DNA from: Auriscalpium vulgare
Taxonomy: Eukaryota; Basidiomycota; Agaricomycetes; Russulales; Auriscalpiaceae
Reading direction: 5' to 3'
Assembly: GCA_019915015.1 (NCBI GenBank)
Contig: JAHBBC010000030.1
Span: forward strand, 248,001 to 312,000
DNA length: 64,000 nt
Positions 23,305 through 35,177 of the stretch are shown here, piece by piece (position 1 is the stretch's first letter; each line of letters opens with the position of its first letter). The position numbers were made by a program, and so were the translations under genes. Under the pieces are notes generated by a model. That model was not told where the DNA came from. It made no database searches and saw only the letters and a list, made by a program, of their open reading frames with translations.

Positions 23305-26304
23305 TCACTCGTCGTCGAAGTCCTCCGCCACCTCGAAAAATTCCTCATCAGCGTCGGAGTCGTCCGAACCTGAGTCGTCAAATTTCTCCAGCTCGACAAC
23401 TTGATCCTTTTCACCGTCATTTGTACTGATCACACTCAAATCCCCATCCCAATCTGGATCGCTGGGATCGGGCTGCACGCACCCGAACCTGACCAGGTCA
23501 CACCAATTGTGAGTATAAAGCGCGCCGGCAGTAAATGCGAAGCGTACCATGGGTAGCCCTTTGCCCCTCCTCTGAGCGACGCGGTGAACAGGTCTGCGTG
23601 TCGCATCTCAGGCGCAGGTGTGACCTTCGGCTGCTTCGGGATAGCACTGATGTCTATTGCCGGCACAGAAAAATCGTACTGCAGAATCTGGGGAGGATCT
23701 AACGAGCCTCCCGAGTATGGCGGAGGCGGATCGGGATTGGGACCGCAGTCCATCATCCACAAATCGCCACAGAGTACCGAGCTAACTGCTCGAGGTTAGC
23801 TAGCAATGAAAAATGGAATGGAGGAAACGTGCCGATAATGAGCTCGTGGGGCTCAAGGCCGTGCTCCTGTGCGAGAGATTTGCCGATCTTGATGAGACCT
23901 GGGACGAGGGACGAGTCGAAGTAGTCCCGGCGTCGCAGAAGCATCCGTGACGACGTGGCTACTGTTGGCGGCGGGAACTCGATGCGCCAGCTAGACGTTC
24001 ATCGTGTGAGATCAGCACTGGAGAACGCGACTAGTCGATGACGGATACTTACCTCACTATTCCATCGGCCAGGGTCATATGCATCAACTGCATCTGGCCC
24101 TGTGCATACTCCCCCTCGCTCACCTGCGCAGGCGTACTCGCATACAACTCCTTATGCGACGTCACTGTTGAACTCGGGAGCATACCTCCCCGGTACTCCA
24201 GCAGGTTTCCCAATAAATGGAAATGCGCTTTCGGGTCGTTTGGGTAGTACCCAAAGTCGCCGAGACGGCAGGTGAGCGGCGGTGCGCGCGCGTAATAGGA
24301 AAACTTGTGCCGGTCCTTGCGCGCGGCTTGAATTTTCTCTAGAAAGTCTTCTAGGTCCATGTCGCTGAACTCCTCCATTGCTTCGGTGCTGGTGCTCTGC
24401 GTCCACATGTCGTGCAGCACGGGCACTGAGGCGTCGACCATGCGGTGGAAATTCCGCTCGCAGGGTATGTTGTCGTTGATCTTAAGGAGCATGAGCGTGC
24501 ACACACGAAATTCGTAAAGATATTTGGGGCTCACCCCAGTGAGGATATTGAGCATGTGCTCGAACAGGTCACTTCTTGCGTCTTCGGTTGTCGACACAGC
24601 ACCCAGATCGACATTACCCTTAGGCGGCAGGCCGACAACTACACTGGTATTCTCGCCATCCATGTTGACGACGTATGTTGCGTTCTGGGGTTATTTCAGC
24701 CAAGTGCATTCTATACACAGCGCAATGCTACTCACCCAAGCGACGACGGTAGCTTGTCCATCGTCAATGGAAAGTTGTTCTTTGAGGTGGCACAATGCTG
24801 ACTGTAGGTATGTCAGGATCTGCGTGGACGGCGGGAGAGGGGACTGACGGTCATGTCCATAAACTACGTGTATTATGGTCAGCCGATGCCGAGAATCGAG
24901 GTGAAGGACATACCGCCTTGAACATCTTGTACGTTCCGCCCTCCACGCTCTCGCTCCTCGCCGCCTTGACCATGTACGATTGGTAGTCATGGATTTGGCC
25001 TGGACGGTGCCAGTGAGGACAGGTACGATGAGGCCTTGAGGGTCTCTAGGCTTTGAGGCGTACCGTTCGTCATGACAATGAAAGGATTCGCTGTCTTTTC
25101 ATTCGAGTAACCCAGCATTTGTGGAAGATTCGGATGACTGAATGGCTATGGTGACATGCCCATCAATGAAGTAGTGAGAGGACGTACAACAGATTCCGCA
25201 ATAACTCGATTTCTGAATGCCATTGCTGGAGCAGCAGGTTCAGTGGGCATGATATGCATACATGGCACACGAAGCTCACCTTCGCAGCTTCGGGACCGCT
25301 GTACGTCTTGATCAGGACATTCTCCTTGTCCCCCTTCTCTCCTTTTACGACGGCCTCCGACAGCCCCGAAAACCACCCCCCTCCGACGCGCTTCTTCTTC
25401 AATAGCTTGACTTCTGACTGGTGATATTTCCTATACTGTACGCCGGAAATAAGCATGTGACGGCACGGCAATAAACAGTTGACATACCCCAAATTCATCT
25501 TTAGTCTCTGCCGTGGCAGCGGATACCTTCATGATGCGCTGGAAGTCGTCTGATATTTTTCCTGGAAGCCCATCGACCAGAAAGTGGATTTCCATTAGCG
25601 ACGAGTTCTGTATATCAATAATGAGAGACTTGACATATAACAAAGGAAGTAGATCAAACGCACCTGGAAAGTCAGAGCAGCCTGGTCAAATTCCGTTTGA
25701 CACCAGTCAAGCTTGTCTTGTATGGATGACGGAGACAAGATGCGCTGCGTCAGGCTGCTCCCGACAATCTCGTCCAGGAGGGCCTGCATGGCGAGGAGCG
25801 CCCTGCAGTGTAATCAGCGTCTCGCGAGCTGGATTCAGACACGTGCGTCGTACTCGGTAAACCTCTTCACGTTGTCCAGCATGGGAGCGGGTGCGCGATC
25901 CCACTTATCCTTCATGCGGAGACATAGGTCCTTGAGCACATTTGCCGCGCGCTGTGCGAGCCGCATACAGCTCTCCTTGTAGCCCTGAGCTTGCTACCCG
26001 GAAAACAAGCGCATCAATATCGACTACGGTACGCCCACATATAGTAGCATCGCACCTGGACGCGATTCATGATACCCAGCAGCGTCGTCGCCGCGAGCGA
26101 TATTGCAGGGATCGGAATGAGATCCGCGACGTCGTTGAACATGCTCGCCAGTCCGACTCCCACATCGACTGCCGTGCGCGACGACTTGTACCATGGCTGT
26201 TGACCTCCGCCAGGGTCCTTCGTGGAAGATGCTACTACAGGAGGAGTCGCGGGAGGCGTCCGTTTGCTCCTGAGGATCTTCAGACCAGGGGCGCGAAGAG
26301 GCAT
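23305..26304 (-). CDS. MLKL-like protein A: helical bundle plus pseudokinase
   Basis: Multi-exon gene, roughly 750-800 residues. From the ATG at 26304: a basic, Pro-rich leader, then a helical region opening ADLIPIPAISLAATTLLGIM and, after an intron, ESCMRLAQRAANVLKDLCLR with DKWDRAPAPMLDNVKRFTE. This is the layout of the four-helix-bundle (MLKL_NTD/HeLo-like) domain of basidiomycete proteins. A kinase-like domain follows: LLKKKRVGGGWFSG, the beta-3 strand ENVLIKTYSG with Lys, WHSEIELLRNL with Glu, HPNLPQMLGYS and FIVMTNG at the hinge. No HRD or DFG motif is seen where expected (ATYVVNMDGENTSVVVGLP), so it is probably a pseudokinase; DARSDLFEHMLNILTG resembles helix F. A C-terminal module (CRLGDFGYYPNDPKAHFHLL, then RRDYFDSSLVPG and SVLCGDLWMMDC) and an acidic tail complete it. 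MLKL-like architecture is my inference; the pore-forming or death function is not shown. Confidence 0.72.
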
Positions 26305-26597
26305 GATGGTATGGGAAAGGGCTCACCGAAGCGATAATAGGCGAACCTGCCGAACCTTACATAGCGGTGTTGACACGCGTGTCCAGACTCTGCCTCAAGG
26401 CATCAGTTCAGTTGTATTGTCGACAAACGCCCACTGTGCCTTGTGACGAAGACGCAACCATTGTGCATTGCCGGAACGCCCCTGCGAATTGGCCATCAAG
26501 CGGTTTGACTTGCTGTCTCTTGCTGTGCAGTTCAATCCGTGGAATACGTGGGCGCATGCTGCCCGAGCACTGACAAAAATGGCTGTCCGTCGATCTC

Positions 26598-27179
26598 TTA
26601 CGGGTTGAAGCCCTGTTGATTGCAATCGATGCGTAGAAACACGCTTTTCGGCACGAGATCCTTCAACTGAAAAAGCGCTGTCAGAAATTCCGCTATCAAT
26701 CCGAGCGCCGTGAGGCGATCTTCCATTCTAGACGGCTGTATGAAAGGGTCACGCACTGAAATTGAAATCCGGAGAAGAGCGAGACTCACTATATAAGCGG
26801 ACTCCTGGGAAAGGCTGCAGGAGACCGCCGGTAAGTAGACCAATGGAACAAGATTGGGGGGCAGCTCTTGGTCGGCGCGTTCCGCGAGCTGAACGTACCA
26901 CTTGGTATCCTGAGCGCAATGGGATATCTACAAGATATCTAGCGCACATTCAGCCTTAGGCCGGTCCCTGGACGATACGAAGCTGTCAGAGAACGCCGGT
27001 GACATCCGGCCCTTTTATGCATCTCAGAAGAGGTTCGTAAGAAAGGACATACCTGGGACATACGGCGTTGGACTCCGAGTCACAACTCCGGGAAAGGGGG
27101 GCGCTACGCCGCTGACATCTTTACTACGTGGCGGCGGCCCGGGTGGAACCCCTATGTACCACTCTGCCCTTCCCGTCAT
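26598..27179 (-). CDS. Orphan 139-residue protein, four exons
   Basis: Unrecognised small gene. Exons 27053-27179, 26948-26982, 26790-26909 and 26598-26735 all have GT..AG borders and join in one frame to 420 nt (139 residues), which argues it is real. The N-terminus is Pro/Gly-rich (WYIGVPPGPPPRSKDV); the middle has KWYVQLAERADQELPPNLVP; the C-terminus is amphipathic (DRLTALGLIAEFLTALFQLK) and ends CNQQGFNP. There is no signal peptide, CAAX box or known motif. An upstream in-frame ATG at 27203 would add 8 residues. It sits just upstream of MLKL-like gene A on the same strand. Confidence 0.5.
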
Positions 27180-27257
27180 GTTGGCATCGATGCAGTCGCA
27201 TTGCATGAGCAGATGTATCACCAAGGTATGGTAAGAGGAAGAAAGTAGATGATTTGG

Positions 27258-27858
27258 TTACATATTGAAATCGGTTTTAATGAGTAGATGGTTATCACTA
27301 GTACTACGGAAAATACGGCGGTTCCACGTGACCGCGGGACCGTGCCTTACATAAACATAATAGTCGCCCGAGTCATTGTCAAAGTTGAATTGTGACCTGC
27401 TGGCTGCTGCAGAATCATGCCAGAAAGGTTGCACCCTGGTTGTGCCGGTCAGTGTTCGGAATTATATCTGTGCAGGTCACTACTCACGACTGGTAAAATA
27501 TGGCAACATTTACAGCACTCTCAGTGCAGCCCGTCCGCGTACCTCATCTTTGAGCAATTGGTTTCTGGACCATATACTCCTGCTTCATTGTGATCATAGG
27601 TTTCTGCGCACATGAAAAGCGTGTCTTGCCAGCTTCATCACGGCCCTGATAGTTTCCGCGCTTGAGCCAGCAGGCTACCTGGCGTGGATATGGCACTTTG
27701 TCTGTAATGGCGACCGGCGACTCGTCAATACAGCCTCAGACATCGCTATGAACTGAGGGCATACCTTTTGCCAGCGCGATGGGAGACGCGTAGGTTAGGG
27801 GAAGCTGCATGGCCACCGAAACTACGGTAACGATGCTAGTGAAGACTCGACAGTGCAT
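27258..27858 (-). CDS. Possible small secreted protein
   Basis: The ATG at 27858 opens a typical secretion signal (RVFTSIVTVVSVAM, then LTYASPIALAK). A 63-nt intron (27702-27764, with TATTGAC upstream of the acceptor) leads in frame to VPYPRQVACWLKRGNYQG and RFSCAQKPMI. The frame then meets a TGA at 27544-27546, giving an 83-residue product. If instead a 51-nt intron with a weak GTCCAG donor removes that stop, the same frame continues through SAVNVAIFYQ, a further well-formed intron, and FNFDNDSGDYYVY to a TAA at 27258. Two cysteines are in the first part. I do not recognise the family. Secretion is inferred from the leader only. Confidence 0.42.
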
Positions 27859-29296
27859 CTCTGCTCGTTGCCGCTCGCGGTGATTCTTGGTAGGGAGAAT
27901 GACGAGGGGGAATGAGGGCGGCATGGTGTCGATGGTGCGTTTTTGTACTCGTCAGGCGGCGTGTGAGGGCCCGCCAGTCATGCCACTCTCGTTGACTTGG
28001 AAAGCCGCGGTGATTCGGGGCGACCATTCTGATTTTGAAGGCTGCGACAATGCTAAATCGATACTCTCTCTTTGGCATGATTAGATGATATTATAAAAAA
28101 TGAAAATACTCTGGGCGCTTGGTTAGTAACGGCCGTCGATCTTCATCCCCGAGACGGATTCTTCTCTTGTGAACGGAGTCAAGTTTTGCTGCTGGTCAAG
28201 TCTTCAATGTATCAGACCTTGTGTGTTTCTTCTTCCATAGTAAATACTTGCGTAGGTGTACCACGTCCTAAGTACACGGCGTAACCTCAGCAATATGCTT
28301 TCACTATGGAATTTGTGGCAAGTTGCTACCCGTACCGTGCGCCGATCCCTCAGAGTCCGCGCCTCGGCGGCGACCTTACTAGAAGCCCTCCATTGTAAAA
28401 TCCAGTACCATTGATCCGTTCTACAATTTTCGGCTTCTTTTGCTCCGTTGCAACGGACCCTCCGTGACGCACGCTTCGTCTTTGCGGATCATCTTGCAGC
28501 ATACCCACATATGTACCGACCTGGACCATCCACAGGTATGGAAACACACACGCTGCGCCCGACCTCCCAGAGCGTGAGCACGTTGCTGCACGTCCAAGCA
28601 TACTAGGCTGTCCAAAGAAGCCGAAAGAGCGAGGTCGGTATGCTAGACGTTGCAGCCCTGCACAGCAACAGCGCGTCCGCGAGCGGCGGCGTCTGCCACG
28701 AGGTGGACATCATGGCGACGAATACGACGGGGTTGAGTACGTGCAGGATGCACTGGCGCGAGCCTCGAGGGCTTCTCCATAGTGCCGTAACGCCTATGGC
28801 CACGGCTTGGCAGCTGCGGCGCAGCCGCGCTGGGATCGCGGTGTAACGATCGAGCGGGATCAACGGGAACCAGATGGGTGAGGAAGATGTATGGGCGACG
28901 AATGATGTGGTTGCGGCGCATATACGGCGGAGTCGTGAGGCAGTTGATTTCAGGGAACATTGATGTCCTATCTCTCGCTTTCGCGGGCTCTGGACAGCAT
29001 GATACACGCAGGTTGACCACGTTGAATCAATACAGCTGCAGAAGGGTCAACACATAGTCGCAGGTCCGCGTACCGAGATGCTGAAGTAACCGCACGTGGA
29101 GACATCGAGGCCAAAAATCGCAGGGACACTGATAAGTGTAAGCTCGTCGATGGGCTGCAATGACGAAGGTAAAAATGGCGCTGAGATGATATGATTGCAC
29201 ACTCACCGTGCGGCGGGTGGCGGTGAAGCAGAGATCTAAACGAGGTACGGCCGACGCGATGGTGAGAAACCTCGAGATGCCGCATGAATTAATAGG
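27859..29296. other. Gene-poor stretch, possible degenerate coding sequence
   Basis: About 1.4 kb without a supported gene. On the minus strand near 29285-29090 two segments bounded by a GTGAGT..GCAG intron could encode RFLTIASAVPRLDLC and DELTLISVPAIFGLDV, reminiscent of leucine-rich repeats of F-box proteins, perhaps a relic related to the F-box gene beside it. Between 28.4 and 29.0 kb, minus-strand frames are open but shift and lack recognised motifs. Confidence 0.35.
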
Positions 29297-30405
29297 TCAA
29301 TCTACGAAGCAGTCCAGTCTATATCCCAAGGGCCCTGCAAGGCGAGCCATTACTCTCAATGCCCAGGGTAACCACAAGAGACTCACCGGAATGGAAGGCT
29401 GACCCAGATCTATTTCAAACTCGATTCCGCGGTCTCGGCACACGCATCCGATGGCCATGCGCTTGTCCTCCGACGGCTCAACCATGCAGGTCACGTGCTG
29501 CATGTACCGCAGCACACGCAGTGCCGCCACGAGGAACTGCGCCTCGAACAGCCTGCAGAACCCAAGATGGCGCAGACTCTGGGGCAGATCAAAGTCCTGC
29601 GCGGGAGCTCGTCCACGACGAGGTGCTCGAGTCGCGTGAGCTGCCCGAGTATGTTCTGCGGCGGACACAGGTCGCCCACGATGGTCAGCACGCGAAGCTG
29701 CGGCAGCACGCCGGACGCAGTGAGATAGCGACACCGCGCGTCCGTCCACGTCGGCACTGCGAGGTCCAGCTCGCGGAGCGCGGCCAGTTTGTTCCCGGGC
29801 GTAAGAAGCCACTCGATGTCGTCTACGTGAGAGGAGAGCGCCCTCAGACCGCCGGGCACGCGAATCGGGTGCGAAGACGCCCCGCCGCCGTAAGAGTGCC
29901 ACATGGTCACTACCAGCGCACGTACGCTCGGCCACACCTCAATTGCGCGACCGACGGGCTCGTGGTGGCCCGCCACTTTGAAGAATACGGGCTGCAATGG
30001 CATCGCACGCAGGCGCGCCTCGAGGTCGGGATCCCATGCACTGCTGTACAGGTGTTTGACAAGAATGATGCCCTCGACGCGCGTGCAGAGCTCGAGTAGC
30101 GCGACGCTGGCAGTGTCGGCGGCAGCGGCGGGGGGGAGGACGAGGTCGACGAAGCGGACGTGGGCGGCGAGATGCGGGTGGGTGTGTAGGATCGGGAGTA
30201 AGGTGGCCGCGGTGCAAACAAGGCGGTTGGGCATGGAGTGGAGTCGGGGTACACGCCGGAAGAGGAGTCGCTGGGCGGTCGGCGTCCATGCGTTGCAGAC
30301 AAGCGCACATGCGCGCAGGGTGTTGTAATCGAGGCCGTCATACTGCGATAATCTGTACACCCATTTCATTATCACGACGTGTACTTCCAAAGGGATTGTC
30401 GTCAT
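29297..30405 (-). pseudogene. F-box protein with one-base frameshift
   Basis: F-box proteins are substrate adaptors of SCF ubiquitin ligases; basidiomycetes carry many. From the ATG at 30405: TTIPLEVHVVIMKWVYRLSQ, then TLRACALVCNAWTPTAQRLL is an F-box, followed by leucine-rich segments such as HVRFVDLVLPP, VRALVVTMW, ALRELDLAVPTW and LRVLTIVGDL. The frame holds to VVDELP near 29610, then hits a stop at 29491. Read one base over, the sequence continues convincingly (DFDLPQSLRHLGFCRLFEAQ, RVLRYMQHVTCMVEPSEDK, FEIDLGQPSIP) to a stop near 29297. A single missing base near 29600-29612 explains this; no intron borders are there. Either a pseudogene, a recent null allele, or an assembly error. Confidence 0.72.
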
Positions 30406-30922
30406 GGGCGACTGGGTTCGGTAGGGAATGGGGAAGTCGACTGCGGGGGCCTTCCGAGGCAGCTTATGGCCGCCCAGTCGAAGTTCTGTTAGAAAACAAT
30501 GGGCTGGAAGACAGCATGGTACCTCGATGTACAGAACTTCCAAGACACGGTTGGCGAAAAGCGCACGACGCTTCGCCTCAAGATGGGCGTTTCACGAAGC
30601 AAAGCTGCTAACAAGGGTCGTCCAAGCAGGTAGCGCGCTTGGTAGTGATGCCGTGGAGTCGACGCGGGGTGTACATGGGTACGGATAGAAGGTACTAGAA
30701 GAGGCGAGGCTAAGCTCTGTATGTCGTCGTCTTATTTAACGTTGATGCGCTGATGATGTCAACAGCCGCGAGCGCGCTTCCCTAAATGCGAGCTCGCAAT
30801 GACAACAACCATGGCCAGCCATTCACGAACGGGCCAAGGGGTTCTACACATAGGAACATACAGTATGTACTACAGAAAACAAACGCAACACCCACACGGA
30901 ATTTAGTTGAGGATCAACTGGC
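30406..30922. other. Intergenic region, no gene seen
   Basis: Upstream of the F-box gene and downstream of MLKL-like gene B, both on minus. In-frame sequence above 30405 could extend the F-box protein to 30543, but the F-box starts right after 30405, so the shorter start is preferred. Confidence 0.45.
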
Positions 30923-33736
30923 TCATTCCGGTTCACTAGGTACGCTGAACCACTCCGACTCTGACGATCCCGAGGAGGACTCCGGGCTCGACATGCCGAT
31001 TTCAGATGGCTCCGCGCCATCAGGTTCAAGCTGCGTGTACCCAAACCTGATGCGGTCGGCGAGGGTGTTATTATCTGTGTTTGATACCCACAAGCATCAC
31101 GTACCATGGCCAACCTTTCGCGATCGACTTCAGGGAACCAGCGTATCCTTTACCTTGTGTTTGGGCTATCTTTGCATCCCATTGTGGCGACGTGTCGAAG
31201 TCCACAAGAGGCACAGAGAATTCGTACTCTGGCCTGTGAGGACCGTCGGACTCACCATCAGCACCTTTGAGGTCGGTCTCATTTGGATCGTGCCGACATT
31301 CTAGCAAATAAAAATCGCCACACAGGACAGAGGTGACTAATGAGTAAAACAATTCATCAGCCTACACATAATCAATGAGCAATGTATGGAAGATGTACCG
31401 ATGATCAGTTCCTGAGGGGCGATATCGTGCTGCTTGGCGAGTGCCCTGCCCTGGGACCTCAGCTCGGGAGTTATGAACGTGTCGAAATAGTCTCGGCGCC
31501 GGCACAGCAAACGGGAGGTCGTGGGCACACTTGAAGGCGGAAATTCGACTGTCCAACTATGTCATACTCAGCGGTCAATCTGAATAACATGAGAAGCACA
31601 CGAACCTCGCCACATCGTCGCATAGCGTTGGCCCTGGTACCAGCTTCAACTGCCCAGAGGAATAATCTCCATTCTCACCACCTTCCGGCACCGGACCGCC
31701 TGCATACAGCTCCCTGTGCGAATTCACCGCGACCCTCAGATCCAGCCCCGCACCACCCCGGTGGCCATCTAGCACGTTCCCGAGCAACCGAAATTGTGCC
31801 GCAGGATCGTCCGGGTAAAAGCCAAAGTCGCCGAGGCGGCATTTTGGCGGCGGAGCGCGCGTGAAATACTGGAACCGTCTGGCTGTGTTGCTGCGCTGGA
31901 TGGACGCTACCTCATGCGGCGTCAGATCGAGGAGGTCGGTTTTAAGCGCCATGCCGTCCACGCCGCCGCTTTGCGACCAGAGATCATGCAGCACAGGTAC
32001 AGAGGCGTCCACAATGCGGTGGAAGTTGCGTTCGCATGGCTGATTGTTGTCAATCTGGAAAGAGAATCAAGAGGTTTCGAGTAAGCGCGCGAGATGACAA
32101 GGACGTGAAGCTCCTTACACCCGTAAGAACGCCGAGCATATGTTCAAACAGATCGTGGCTGGCGTCGTGCGTTGTGGATACAGCGCCAAGGTCTACCTCA
32201 TCCTTCGCTGGTAAACCAACAACAACGTTAGTGTTATCACCATCGATGATGTAGGATGCGTTCTGTGATTGTGCATAAATTAGCCAGGCAGGAAGTGTAG
32301 CCTGTCTTGTACTGACCCACACGACGACGGTAGCTTGTCCATCAGTGAGGGATAATTGCTTTTTCAGATACGAAGTCGCTGACTGGATAAACTTTAGCAT
32401 GTGTCCCGCTTGAGAATGAAAAAAGCCGCTGACAGACAAATCTATGAACTTAATGGTAGTCAGTGCAGTATATGGGCAGAAGATTTGCCAAAGGCACGTA
32501 CTGCTTTGAACATCTTGTATGTGCCCTCTTCGACGCTCTCAGTGCGAGCAGCTGTGTACATGTACGATTGGTAGTCATGCATATCGGCTGATGTTGTGAT
32601 TGCAATGAGTCCGAGGAGCAAGCGCGAGATACGTTATGATCCCTACCATCTTGCAATACTACGAATGGGCTCCGCGCCTTTTGGCTCGAGTAGCCTAGCA
32701 GCTGGGGGAGGTTCGGATGGCTATAGAATAGAAGTAGTCATAAGAAGAACAGGGAACCTGATGCATTAAATTGATACGTACTAGACCTTCCGAAGTATCT
32801 GGACTTCGGCTTTCCAGCGCTGCGTAGGATGGTATGTCCATGATATGAGGAGAATGACTGCGACGTAGGCGAACCTGTTTGGCCCGTGGACCATGATATG
32901 TCTTGACCATGGCATGTTCACCTTCGACGATGGCATCCATCATCCCAGCGAACCAGCCATATCCTGCGCGTTTTTTTCTTAACAAACGAATGTCGGATTG
33001 GTCGAAGATCTGGAACTGAACATAGAGCGTGAGCAAGGGCTTATAGCTACAATGTATAAAAGACACACTTCATTCTCATCTTCGGTAGGTGCGGATGCTT
33101 CCTGCGGATAGTGAGTCCCGTCGTCTCATGACGAGCAGACGAACAGACCTCAAGAGCACGTGCGGCGTCTTCGAGCTGCTGTTGAAGTCGGCCGAGCATT
33201 CCTGAAACACTAGGGCGGTCCGTATGGCCGGCCCCTACGATTTGTTCAATGAAGGCTTGAGTCGCCGAGAGCACACTGTTGCTGGCAGTCAGTCAGGCAG
33301 TCCCGTAACATTCGTTGGACGTACTCCTGGAACCTCACTATACCCTCGACCAATTCTGGTGAAGCGCGATCCCACATACTACCCATGCGTGTGTGAAGCC
33401 CCGTCAGCGCCGAAGCGGCGGCCTCCGCGATACGTAGACAGCGCTCTTGATCATGCTTGACTTGCTGCGGTCGGAGAATTATCTCCGTCAGCACGACGCA
33501 GCTTACAAAGGAGAACCTACCTTGACTGCATACAAGATGTTCAACAGGATGGTTGCAGCGAACGAAACGGTTGAGACAGCCACGAGAGGCGCGACCTCGT
33601 TCACCAGCCCGGCGAGCGTGAGCGCTGAATCACGGGTCGATGGCGAGACCGCCGAGACATTCTGAGTCTCCGAGACAGACGAAGAATTGGCCGGCTGGGG
33701 CGGAGGCGTCCGTGATGGAGAGCGGCGGTGGGACAT
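30923..33736 (-). CDS. MLKL-like protein B: helical bundle plus pseudokinase
   Basis: Paralogue of the gene at 23.3-26.3 kb with the same domain order, roughly 700 residues. From the ATG at 33736: a Ser/Pro-rich leader, then APLVAVSTVSFAATILLNIL and, after an intron, QERCLRIAEAAASALTGLHT with MWDRASPELVEGIVRFQE. The kinase-like part has IRLLRKKRAGYGWFAG, HAMVKTYHGP (beta-3 Lys kept), HPNLPQLLGYS and HDYQSYMYTAARTESVEEGT. Again the catalytic loop and DFG are absent (ASYIIDGDNTNVVVGLP), and ASHDLFEHMLGVLTG matches the sister gene. The C-terminal module is conserved (CRLGDFGFYPDDPAAQFRLL, RRRDYFDTFITPELRSQGRA, SVLCGDFYLLEC) and ends in an acidic Ser-rich tail. The nearly identical order, including LGDFG followed by YYP or FYP and TESVE, shows the C-terminal module is under constraint. 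Function inferred only by analogy. Confidence 0.72.
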
Positions 33737-35177
33737 TCGATGTGGTGCGATCGGAAGGAAGGAGGTTTTGGAGAGTTGGAGCCCAAGCAGTGTCCGATTA
33801 AGGACATGTGGACGACAGACGCCCGGCCCGGTCTGAAGTCGGGGCGCGCAAGAAGTTTTGCTGCCTGCATGCAGTCCTGTGCACGGGTGCCCTGAGTCTC
33901 TCGATGGACAGGCGGCTCTGATGGCACCGTCGTCAGATGAGCCGGCTTTCGAACGCCTCAGTAAGCTGCGCGCTTGATGTTGAGGGGATCACAAGACGAT
34001 ATGCGACAAAAACTGCCAGTGACTGCGGGGACAGCCGCAGTGTGTTCCTTCAACGTCCCGAAAATCGTATCAGCGGCAGAAAGTGGTCCGGACAAAGTAA
34101 GGCGCTAAGCGCTCACCTCCTAGCCCGCTCGGAACACCGACTCAACGTTGCAGGAGTCGCAAAGTACTCTCGACTGGGAGTGTGTGACTGGTTGTGACTA
34201 GAACACGGGTACTAACGGGTGGCGGTGGCAACTGGAAACGTGTCAATACGGCTCTGAGACTACTAAGTAGTGGCTTTCGAGAACAAGGCTCGCCTCTTGC
34301 CACGCCATCTTTCCAGCGCCATGCGCGGCAGCCCCGCACGGATCCCTGCAAGTCAAGCATACCAATAACGGCATGGCGACAAAAGTCGAAGGTACGGGGC
34401 TGTGATCGTTTTCAAGAGCTCCGGTGATCCTTTTCCCATACGTCCTGCTACGTACCTTCTCGACCTCGTCGCACGCGTCTTTCCGCATCCTTCTTCCTAA
34501 GCGGAGCCGTGACTTGAAATGCTCGGGCACCTGCCAGGTTCTCCCGGACTCTTTCGTGGCATCAGCCTCGGGTCACACCAGGCCGGCTTGTCAAGCTCGA
34601 GAGTCAACTTGCTCCCAACTCATCTCTTGCGGACGATGTCAAGAAGGGAAACATACCATGCTTTTGCGCAGCCTCACTATCCAGTGATCTCACGACGGAG
34701 CTCTTCTTGCGCGGCCCATCTCATCTTACGATATATGATTTCCCAGAAGATCCGTCTCGACGTCGACGAACTCGAAGGCGCGGCCGAGTCGTCCGCGAGT
34801 GCGTCGCACTTACAAGGCCTTCCATTTCGAGCATTAGAGGCTGGTCGCCTACTGCCTTGGCTATCAGCGCCTCGTTGCCAGATCACTCGAGTACAAGGGG
34901 CAAAGTGATAACGTCCCATGGAGTACAAGAAGTCATAGAATTTGACTCGGTACGACATCCTAACGACAAGACAGTTTCCGTCTTTGGGCACAAGACGCAC
35001 AGCGGAATGTTCAGCTGCCGCTTCTTATAAGATTCATCAAACGTGAGCGACCATTCCATCTGTTCTTCGCCCTCCCTCTCCTGACCGACGTTATTTCCTG
35101 CAGGCGACACTTGCTGGCCAGGTCGCATCTCGCCTTGCTCTCCCTCCTCCGTCATCTCGTATACCTTTCCGTCATAG
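33737..35177. other. Divergent intergenic region between MLKL-like B and receptor 3
   Basis: About 1.4 kb separating start codons on opposite strands. Open frames exist on both strands (for example minus 34677-35000), but none has recognised motifs or a consistent exon chain, and part overlaps the receptor promoter. One plus-strand frame (33937-34197) ends in GVCDWL, four residues from Cys, but this is not a CAAX consensus. Confidence 0.4.

Noticed and set aside
33937..34197. Plus-strand frame ending GVCDWL, considered as a CAAX end
   Set aside because: C-D-W-L does not fit Cys-aliphatic-aliphatic-X and the rest lacks precursor features.
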